A stretch of 64,000 nt of DNA. It comes from Ruminococcus sp. GTDB lineage: Bacteria; Bacillota; Clostridia; Oscillospirales; Acutalibacteraceae. The position numbers and the translations under genes are program-made. The stretch is from assembly GCA_017404145.1 (NCBI GenBank), contig JAFRCW010000045.1:1-64000 (forward strand), written 5' to 3'. The notes beneath the pieces were generated by a model that saw nothing but the letters and a program-made list of their open reading frames with translations, had not been told where the DNA came from and did not search any database. Positions 7,792 through 13,491 of this stretch are shown here, one piece after another (the first letter of the stretch is position 1; every line of letters starts with the position of its first letter).

Positions 7792-8265
7792 GTGACGGAT
7801 TTCGACGGATTGTACCGGGAACAACAGTCGGCTGTCTACCGGTTTCTCTTCAAGCTCAGCGGCAGCGCACACCTCTCCGAAGAGTTGACGCAGGAGACCT
7901 TTTATCGCGCGTACATCAATCTCCCATCTCTCAGAGACGAGAGCAAAGCGCGCATCTGGCTGTGTCAGATCGCAAAAAACTGTTACAACGCGTACTGTAA
8001 CGAAAAGAAAAAGCAAGTTCCTCTGGAGAATACCGCAGAACCGGAGGCGCCAGATATCGCGGACTCATTTGCCGAGAAAGAGCTCAGCAAAAAAGCTTTC
8101 TCCAAACTACACGAGTTGGAGGAGCCGTACAAAGAGGTCTTTATGCTCTCGGTTTTTGCAAATCTTTCTTTAAAAGAAATAAGTGAGCTGTTCGGCAAAA
8201 GTGAGAGTTGGGCGAGGGTCACATTCTTCCGCGCAAAGAAAAAACTGATCGAAAAGTTGAGGTAA
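7792..8265 (+). CDS. ECF-type RNA polymerase sigma factor
   Basis: A 157-residue protein with only sigma regions 2 and 4, as in ECF sigma factors. Region 2 spans about residues 5-70, with ELTQETFYRAYINLPSL and ARIWLCQIAKNCYNAY; region 4 spans about 105-155, with YKEVFMLSVFANLSLKEISE and the recognition helix KSESWARVTFFRAKKKL. It directs RNA polymerase to a specific promoter set, normally in response to envelope stress. The start is GTG; an in-register ATG two bases earlier runs straight into a stop. AAGGCGGTGA precedes it. It forms an operon with an anti-sigma factor and two lipoproteins. Confidence 0.9.
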   Translation: MTDFDGLYREQQSAVYRFLFKLSGSAHLSEELTQETFYRAYINLPSLRDESKARIWLCQIAKNCYNAYCNEKKKQVPLENTAEPEAPDIADSFAEKELSKKAFSKLHELEEPYKEVFMLSVFANLSLKEISELFGKSESWARVTFFRAKKKLIEKLR

Positions 8266-8270
8266 GAAAA

Positions 8271-8870
8271 ATGAACTGTCAAGTAATTCAGGATTTATTG
8301 ATACTGTACTCCGACGGATGCTGTTCCGACGAGAGCAAAATGCTGGTCGAAGAACATCTGAAAACCTGCCCTGAATGTCAAAAGGCGCTGGATGAACTCA
8401 ACGCACTTTCCGCACCCGATACAGCCGCGGCAAAGCTCCCACAGACACCGCTGAAAAAAGTCGATGCGCTCAAGGCGTCCGTCATTCAGTCCGCGCTGAT
8501 GTTCCTCACGTTCGCAGTACTGGTCGTCGGTGTCACGCTCGAAGCGTATACCCCCTCGGGCGCGCAGAACGGCATCTGGGCGTTCTCGCTGATCATCCCC
8601 GCCACCGGACTCTTCCTCTCTCTGCCGAACTGGTTTTTCGTTCGTTTCTACCGCAGCAGAAAGGCTTTTTCCAACGACTCCGTATTGCTGACGCTGTTAT
8701 TCACCGTATGCGGATATCTCTGGGGCGTGATCCATTACAGCGTATTCACAGCAGAGCTCTCCCCCGCCTTCCCGATCGCTCTCGGCGCGGGCGCGCTGTT
8801 CTCTGCGGTATGCTGTGTTCTGTCTAAGCTGTTGTCTAACCGCTACGCACAGCTGCTCGGGAAAGAATGA
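8271..8870 (+). CDS. Membrane anti-sigma factor with zinc-finger domain
   Basis: A 199-residue protein. The N-terminal domain (residues 1-45) has the anti-sigma zinc-finger pattern H-x3-C-x2-C seen in EEHLKTCPECQKAL, with upstream Cys residues in YSDGCCSDE. Four hydrophobic segments follow (about residues 75-195), placing it in the membrane. By family behaviour it should hold the neighbouring sigma factor inactive until a membrane or envelope signal arrives. It starts 5 nt after the sigma stop. No periplasmic sensor domain is evident; the loops are short, so the signal may be sensed within the membrane or via the two lipoproteins encoded next. Confidence 0.87.
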   Translation: MNCQVIQDLLILYSDGCCSDESKMLVEEHLKTCPECQKALDELNALSAPDTAAAKLPQTPLKKVDALKASVIQSALMFLTFAVLVVGVTLEAYTPSGAQNGIWAFSLIIPATGLFLSLPNWFFVRFYRSRKAFSNDSVLLTLLFTVCGYLWGVIHYSVFTAELSPAFPIALGAGALFSAVCCVLSKLLSNRYAQLLGKE

Positions 8871-8876
8871 TGACCT

Positions 8877-9401
8877 ATGAAAAAGATCATATCTTTCCTC
8901 TTGGCGGCGGTACTGCTCGTCCCGTGTTCCGGATGTACGATTCTTTATTCCGACCCGCCGACTGTTGAGTCGATCGACAGCTTTGTGACAGAACATTATG
9001 AGATCATTACCATCGTCGCGGACTATCTGCTGAGCTTTGACAGCATAGACTATCAATATATATTTGTCAATGATAACGGCAAATCACTCACGCTCGTTTG
9101 GTCCTCAGGCAAAAAACCGGGCGGAGAAAACTTCAAAATAGAAGACGACGACGTTCTCAAAAGCATCGCCGTTCTGCGTCAAAAGGGCTGTACCTATATC
9201 ACGAAGGATTCCCGCAACAACGTCGTAACCTTTGAACTGTGGGCTAGAATCATCGGTGAAGCAGACTGCAGCTTCGGATGTCCGATCGATCCTTCCAAAG
9301 AACCGCAGATAGAGTTCCAGACCGAGATCGTTCCCCTTTCCAAAGAAAACTGGTACTATCTGTTTTCGGACTACGAAGAATGGAGGATCATAAGCAAATG
9401 A
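8877..9401 (+). CDS. Uncharacterised lipoprotein
   Basis: A 174-residue protein with a lipoprotein signal peptide: MKKIISFLLAAVLLVPCSGC, ending in a lipobox-like SGC, with the Cys at about residue 20 expected to carry the lipid anchor. The mature part is acidic and contains no domain that I recognise. It starts 6 nt after the anti-sigma gene and overlaps the next lipoprotein gene by 4 nt, so it belongs to the sigma operon. It may be an extracytoplasmic component of the signal that the anti-sigma factor reads, but this is inference from position only. Confidence 0.8.
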   Translation: MKKIISFLLAAVLLVPCSGCTILYSDPPTVESIDSFVTEHYEIITIVADYLLSFDSIDYQYIFVNDNGKSLTLVWSSGKKPGGENFKIEDDDVLKSIAVLRQKGCTYITKDSRNNVVTFELWARIIGEADCSFGCPIDPSKEPQIEFQTEIVPLSKENWYYLFSDYEEWRIISK

Positions 9402-9784
9402 AAAAGAAAATTACGGCGATCATCGCGATACTGCTATGTGTTGTCATCTGCTTTTCGCTTTCCGCCTGTCTCACACCGAAAGAGATCACCGTATCGTTAT
9501 TGTTCCCTTTTATGATGTGCGCCAGTTACGGCGAGACGCTTCTGGAAACCTCCACCTCTCCCGACGGGACTTATACGCTTGACGCGTATCTGACCAACGG
9601 CGGCGCTACAACCGACTTCGGCATCAAGGTGTATCAGCACACGCTGTTCGGGAACAAGCTGATCTATCACCGCTACCACAAAGATACGGTCAGCATCCGC
9701 TGGGACAGCGACAGTATCGCCGTCATCAACGGCGTCAAGCTTGATCTCTCCAAAGGCGAGACCTACAAAAACCTGGAGCGTTGA
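9398..9784 (+). CDS. Lipoprotein with DUF5412-like domain
   Basis: A 128-residue protein with a lipoprotein signal peptide (ITAIIAILLCVVICFSLSAC; Cys at about residue 24). The mature part contains TSPDGTYTLDAYLTNGGATT and a strand-rich tail ending SIAVINGVKLDLSKGE, which resembles the DUF5412 family of small secreted Firmicute proteins. The function is unknown. Its ATG overlaps the preceding stop (ATGA). Last gene of the ECF operon; a terminator hairpin follows about 25 nt later. Confidence 0.78.
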   Translation: MKKKITAIIAILLCVVICFSLSACLTPKEITVSLLFPFMMCASYGETLLETSTSPDGTYTLDAYLTNGGATTDFGIKVYQHTLFGNKLIYHRYHKDTVSIRWDSDSIAVINGVKLDLSKGETYKNLER

Positions 9785-9808
9785 GGGTGAAAAAATTATC
9801 AAATATAA

Positions 9809-9847
9809 ATGCCGGAGAACGGGTACATTATCCCGCCTCCGGCGTTA
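9809..9847. terminator. Hairpin between convergent genes
   Basis: Arms GCCGGAG and CTCCGGC enclose a loop; the plus side continues as GTTATTATTTATT. It lies between the end of the lipoprotein gene and the end of the opposing membrane protein gene, so it can serve both. Confidence 0.6.
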
Positions 9848-9860
9848 TTATTTATTCAGC

Positions 9861-10742
9861 TCAGAACCAGATGCCCGGGCAGAGGACGAACGCGTCAAAC
9901 AGAAGCACCGCCGCCGCGATGATCCAGAGAACGATCTTCTTCTCTGCGCAGGGAGAGAAGTAATAGACGTTATCCTTTCTGGGCTTGACCATATGCGCGA
10001 CAAACATATAGCCCCAGAAGAAGCCGATCATACCGAAGATGTTGATGATCGGGCTGATGATCAAAAAGCTCTCCATACTCGCTCGCGCGACCGGACCGCG
10101 CATCTCCACCAGCGTGAACACAACGGCGTTGACCAGATACGGGATCAGGTAGATCGCCAAAGCGACGCGGTTGCGCTCCTTCTTGTCGTTATTATCCTTG
10201 ATGAAGTGGAACGCCTGACGGTAAGCAATATAGAAAACAAGGAGAATACCGATGCATCCGATGACCAGCATCGTGATCCTGAGGACGATATTGCCGTCGA
10301 AATTCTCAAACACCTTTGCCCAGTCGCCCTGCTGGATGTCGGGATCGGGGTCGGGATCATACAGAAAGAAGTCTCTGAGAAAATAGCCGAAGCCCATGCT
10401 GTAGTGCATCATCGTTGTCATCAAAACAAGCACACGGCTCAAAGGTCCGAGCTTTGCCTTCTTGAGCACGATCAGCAGAACGGTGCCGATCACAATGTTC
10501 ATCAGCGCCGCAGAGCCTGAGAACATCACTTTCCAGAAGCCCGAGTCAAGGTTCGCTGTCGCTGTCCCGTCAACGGTCCCGGCACAGCCGAAGGCAAGCA
10601 CCTCGGGCTTCGCGCCCGCGAGCATTTGGGTGATCAGGTGGGTCGCCTCGTGCACCGGCGCGGTCAGGTTCATCGCGATGATCCCCAGCGCGATACAGTT
10701 GAGGATCAGAAAGATTCTTTTTCCTTTATTGGTATCAGTCAT
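9861..10742 (-). CDS. Integral membrane protein with HExxH motif
   Basis: A 293-residue membrane protein with about seven hydrophobic segments. The second segment region contains APVHEATHLITQML (about residues 29-42), a HExxH zinc-site pattern close to a membrane segment, which is how M50-type intramembrane metalloproteases begin. A second conserved acidic site of that family (LDG or NPDG type) was not found, so activity is uncertain. A loop with alternating Asp and Pro (DPDPDPDIQ, about residues 127-135) is unusual. No operon partner: it is convergent with the sigma operon, and a repeat element lies upstream. Could equally be a non-enzymatic membrane protein. Confidence 0.75.
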   Translation of the reverse strand: MTDTNKGKRIFLILNCIALGIIAMNLTAPVHEATHLITQMLAGAKPEVLAFGCAGTVDGTATANLDSGFWKVMFSGSAALMNIVIGTVLLIVLKKAKLGPLSRVLVLMTTMMHYSMGFGYFLRDFFLYDPDPDPDIQQGDWAKVFENFDGNIVLRITMLVIGCIGILLVFYIAYRQAFHFIKDNNDKKERNRVALAIYLIPYLVNAVVFTLVEMRGPVARASMESFLIISPIINIFGMIGFFWGYMFVAHMVKPRKDNVYYFSPCAEKKIVLWIIAAAVLLFDAFVLCPGIWF

Positions 10743-10764
10743 AGTGCTACCTCAATTGATTCTG

Positions 10765-10949
10765 TCATTCCGAGGGAGCGATCAAGCGACCGTGGGAATC
10801 CCCCTGTCACAAAAATAGTTATTAGTTATTAGTTGTTAGTTGTTAGTGTGTAGGGTCCTGCGGACGGCTGTTGAAAGTTGCTAACCACTATCCACTAAAC
10901 ACTAACCACTCATATTGGGGGATTGCCGCGGGCGTTGCCCTTGCAATGA
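10765..10949. repeat. 185-bp inverted-repeat element with heptamer arms
   Basis: The left end begins TCATTCCGAGGGAGCG and closes with GGGAATCCCCC; the right end is the same kind of sequence inverted (GGGGGATTGCC to TTGCAATGA). Between them, the left arm has four heptamers of the form TTATTAG/TTGTTAG and the right arm four heptamers of the form CTAACCA/CTATCCA/CTAAACA, largely complementary to the left set. Ends of this kind recur as intergenic repeats in many bacteria. No coding capacity seen. Confidence 0.7.
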
Positions 10950-10975
10950 TATAATGGTATTTCGATAGTGAAATA

Positions 10976-11440
10976 TTACTTCCTGTTATAGATCGTGTCG
11001 TTGCCGGCAGAGTCCTTGATGTTCAGGACGTCGCCGTCGAGTGTATATTCCAGATGTGAAGCGGCGTCGTCGCCATCAAACTGAATGCTCACTTCGGTAT
11101 CGGTGATCGTATAGGTAAAGTTCATCACATCGCCGAATATATCATAGGTACCGGTGCCGTCATCGTTGAAGGTATAGGTAAAGCCGCCGTACTCATATTC
11201 CCAAATACCGACAATGCTTTTGTCGGACGCGTCGGCTTTTGCAGCTTCGGTCGCAGCGGCAGCTTCGGTCGCAGCGGCAGCTTCGGTCACGGCAACAGTT
11301 TCAGCAGTAGTTTCTGCCGTTTCATTCTTAGTATTATCGCCGCACGCTGCAAGCGAAAGGATCATTACCGCGGCGCACAGCAGCGCAAAGGTTTTCAAAA
11401 GTATTGCTTTGATATTCAGCTTTGATTTTTTCTCTCTCAT
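10976..11440 (-). CDS. Lipoprotein with Ala/Glu/Thr linker and beta domain
   Basis: A 154-residue protein. It has a lipoprotein signal peptide (TFALLCAAVMILSLAACG; Cys at about residue 34), then a low-complexity linker built from repeated TEAAAA units (about residues 45-75), then a C-terminal strand-rich domain starting SIVGIWEYEYGGFTYTFNDD and ending LNIKDSAGNDTIYNRK, similar to DUF5640-type lipocalin-like domains. The linker would hold the domain away from the membrane. GAGGA lies 6 nt before the chosen ATG. Function unknown; it stands alone between two repeat elements. Confidence 0.82.
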   Translation of the reverse strand: MREKKSKLNIKAILLKTFALLCAAVMILSLAACGDNTKNETAETTAETVAVTEAAAATEAAAATEAAKADASDKSIVGIWEYEYGGFTYTFNDDGTGTYDIFGDVMNFTYTITDTEVSIQFDGDDAASHLEYTLDGDVLNIKDSAGNDTIYNRK

Positions 11441-11522
11441 GTCGTTCCTCTCAAAAATCCAACAGCCTGTCAAGCCCTAACCATTGAACGGATAGGAAAT
11501 AACAGCCTGTTGTAACAGCATC

Positions 11523-11690
11523 TTATTTCTTCTTCATATTCGCATTGACGATCGACAGGATCGCTATAACGATACCGCCGACAAAAACGGACAGCCAGCA
11601 ATACTGCCACGAATTGGCTACAAAGCCCCAGATCACCATCACCGCCACAGAAACGATTGCAACGATAGGTATCCACATTTTCAGATTCAT
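11523..11690 (-). CDS. Small two-helix membrane protein
   Basis: A 55-residue protein, almost entirely two hydrophobic segments (VAIVSVAVMVIWGFV and WLSVFVGGIVIAILSIV) with a positively charged C terminus NMKKK. A very strong ribosome binding site (AAAGGAGG) precedes two adjacent ATG codons; the second is 6 nt away and was taken as the start. It lies 82 nt downstream of the lipoprotein gene start region on the same strand, without overlap. Function unknown. The strong ribosome site makes a real gene likely. Confidence 0.65.
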   Translation of the reverse strand: MNLKMWIPIVAIVSVAVMVIWGFVANSWQYCWLSVFVGGIVIAILSIVNANMKKK

Positions 11691-11800
11691 CATGCTCCTC
11701 CTTTCGACAGATTTATCTTTCACGGTCATTATAACCAAGTTTGGAATCGGCTTCAATAGAATCGGCACAAGCGGTATCAAATAAGGAGTGAACGGTATAT

Positions 11801-11992
11801 AAAGGCTCCCTTTGGTAAAGGGAGCTCCCGCGGGAGCGGGTGAGGGATTGTATCAATAGAGCGCAGCGACCAACCATATAAAATGGTTTCTCGCTAACAC
11901 TCGATCAATTCTGCAATCCTTCCGAGTTCGCTTGACGCGAACCCACCTCCCTTTACCAAAGGGAGGCAAGTCGGCGGGAGCAAGCCCCCGCC
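11801..11992. repeat. Inverted-repeat element in a 437-bp gene-free gap
   Basis: The gap between the small membrane protein and the Cys-rich gene (11691-12127) is mostly repeat. Arms GGCTCCCTTTGGTAAAGGGA and its inverted partner (about 11941-11967) frame 170 bp, and each arm is itself a small hairpin. Both arms continue inward with related GAGGGATTG or GGAAGGATTG sequence, so this is two inverted copies of one repeat. A further hairpin, GGCGGGAG-CAAG-CCCCCGCC, follows at 11973-11992. No gene was seen inside. Confidence 0.7.
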
Positions 11993-12049
11993 CTACGGCG
12001 GACCTTATTACCGTTTGCTCCCGTATAACTACCATTCGTTCCGAAACCG

Positions 12050-12078
12050 TTGATTTGTGAACCGCCGTATCCTATAAT
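12050..12078 (+). promoter_or_regulatory. Sigma-A promoter of the LytTR operon, with LytTR-like site
   Basis: TTGATT and TATAAT with a 17-nt spacer, about 50 nt before the Cys-rich gene. ACCGTTGAT (12046-12054) overlaps the -35 and fits the LytTR-binding pattern; a weaker copy, ACCGTTTGC, lies at 12010-12018. This suggests that the LytTR protein encoded in the operon regulates its own promoter. Confidence 0.65.
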
Positions 12079-12127
12079 AGACATAGTCTTTCATAAGGAT
12101 CTTTTGGAAAAGGGGTGAGCTTCCGAT

Positions 12128-12346
12128 ATGCCGAACAAGACAACGCAGCTTGAAACGGTCATACGCGGGAGCTGCTCTTTTTTTGTCTGCCGAATGTGCC
12201 GGACAAAATACGGATGGGAGCATCAGGCGTGGTGCGATTATGCCGCGCTGACGCAGCCTGAGTGCAAAGACTGCGCCTATTATGAGCACAGACTTCGACG
12301 GTGCAGACACCCGGCAAAAAAACGGAAATGGAGGGACGCGGGATGA
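12128..12346 (+). CDS. Small Cys-rich protein, possible zinc ribbon
   Basis: A 72-residue basic protein with nine Cys: pairs in CSFFVCRMC (about residues 16-24), single Cys in AWCDYA, then CKDCAYYEH and RLRRCRHP. The spacing suggests one or two metal sites. I do not recognise the family. It follows a good sigma-A promoter and a GGGGTGA ribosome site, and its stop overlaps the LytTR ATG by 4 nt (ATGA), which strongly supports real translation and coupling to the regulator. A role as a sensor or partner of the LytTR/DUF3021 pair is inference from position. Confidence 0.65.
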   Translation: MPNKTTQLETVIRGSCSFFVCRMCRTKYGWEHQAWCDYAALTQPECKDCAYYEHRLRRCRHPAKKRKWRDAG

Positions 12347-12813
12347 AAAAAATCAATATCCGCTTTGAACAGGACAAGACGCTCGATCAAATCGACGTTG
12401 TGATCCGCGCGAGCGAAAAAGATCACAGTGTCAATGAACTGATCGATCAGCTGTCACGGAATATGCCGAAAAAACTGACGGTTCTGGACAGAAACGGCTG
12501 TCCCTGTGTCGTTGAAGAAAACGATATCATCACCGTTACCTCGGACGGCAAGCAGGTGCGGGTGATGACAACAGAAGGCGTCTTTACAGCCAAGCAGACG
12601 CTGCAAAACGTCGAAGGGATCCTCAGCAGCCGTTTGTTCCTCAGGATCTCACGCTTTGAGATCGTCAACCTCTTAAAAATCCGAAAATACGACTTCACCA
12701 TCGGCGGTACGCTCCGTATCGAATTTGAGGGCGGAATGGAGACATGGGCGTCCCGCCGCTACATTCCGCTGATCAGAGAAAAGCTTTCACAGGAGGAGGG
12801 ATATCTATGTTAG
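12343..12813 (+). CDS. LytTR DNA-binding domain regulator
   Basis: A 156-residue protein. An N-terminal region of about 55 residues (KKINIRFEQDKTLDQIDVVI) precedes a LytTR DNA-binding domain (about 60-155) with the family pattern VVEENDIITVTSDGKQVRVM, EGILSSRLFLRISRFEIVNL and IRKYDFTIGGTLRIEF. LytTR proteins of this size paired with DUF3021 membrane proteins are common in Firmicutes and regulate their own operon, often with transporters or quorum functions. It overlaps the Cys-rich gene and the DUF3021 gene, so all three are translated together. Confidence 0.88.
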   Translation: MKKINIRFEQDKTLDQIDVVIRASEKDHSVNELIDQLSRNMPKKLTVLDRNGCPCVVEENDIITVTSDGKQVRVMTTEGVFTAKQTLQNVEGILSSRLFLRISRFEIVNLLKIRKYDFTIGGTLRIEFEGGMETWASRRYIPLIREKLSQEEGYLC

Positions 12814-13268
12814 CGAAAACGTTGAAGCGCGCCGGGATCGGTTTTTTGCTCGGCGTTGTGATCGGCTATGCGCTCTCCGTCCTGATGGGTCTCGATAACC
12901 CTGATGTATTCATATCCGTACCTCCGCGACTTCTCACGCTCACCGGAAGTGTTCCGGTATCGCAGATATTGCAGGGGCTGTTCTCGGGGATTTACGGCGC
13001 GGTCTGTTTTGCGACAATGAGCTTCTATAAGATCGAGCGCTGGCCGCTGGCGCTGGCGACCGGCGCTCACTGCGCAGTCATCGTACTGCTCTATATTCCC
13101 GTAGGGCTGTTCTTAGGCTGGCTGAACAGTCCGCTCGAGATCCTGATCGTTGCGGGATGCCAGCTGGTCGGGTTCTTCATCATCTGGCTGATCATGAACG
13201 CGATCTATAAAAAGCAGGTCAAAGAGCTCAACGAAATGCAGGAGCAGTTTTCACAGAGGAAGAAGTGA
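12807..13268 (+). CDS. DUF3021 membrane protein
   Basis: A 153-residue protein with four hydrophobic segments (about residues 10-28, 50-70, 80-100 and 110-130) and a charged C-terminal tail rich in Gln, Glu and Lys. The arrangement and its position directly after a LytTR gene identify DUF3021, thought to be the membrane partner that modulates the LytTR regulator. Its ATG overlaps the LytTR stop by 7 nt, with AGGAGGG upstream. No terminator of its own; a repeat element follows. Confidence 0.87.
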   Translation: MLAKTLKRAGIGFLLGVVIGYALSVLMGLDNPDVFISVPPRLLTLTGSVPVSQILQGLFSGIYGAVCFATMSFYKIERWPLALATGAHCAVIVLLYIPVGLFLGWLNSPLEILIVAGCQLVGFFIIWLIMNAIYKKQVKELNEMQEQFSQRKK

Positions 13269-13285
13269 AAAGCGGGATAACACCG

Positions 13286-13442
13286 TGTAGGGACGGGTCT
13301 TGACCCGCCCGACCGAAAATCAATTTGATTTTCGGTATTGTATAACATTGATATTCTATCCCACGTTTTTTGATAACAATTATAAGCCCAATGTCGTACT
13401 GCTTATGCAGTACGAACGGGCGGGTCAAGACCCGCCCCTACA
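13286..13442. repeat. 157-bp MITE-like element with nested palindromes
   Basis: Outer arms TGTAGGGACGGGTCTTGACC and the inverted GGGTCAAGACCCGCCCCTACA frame the element. Each arm contains its own small palindrome (GGGTCTTGACCC). Inside are two further palindromes: CGAAAATCAATTTGATTTTCG near the left and CGTACTGCTTATGCAGTACG near the right. It ends 50 bp before the ATG of the dockerin protein, so it may contribute that gene's leader or promoter. No coding capacity. Confidence 0.75.
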
Positions 13443-13491
13443 AAGCATATGTAATTGTATTCACATAATAAAATCCGAAAGGAGAAAACAA

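Noticed and set aside
13300-13491. 64-residue N-terminal extension of the dockerin protein
   Set aside because: It is read through the MITE-like repeat. The ATG at 13492 has a ribosome site and begins a signal peptide.
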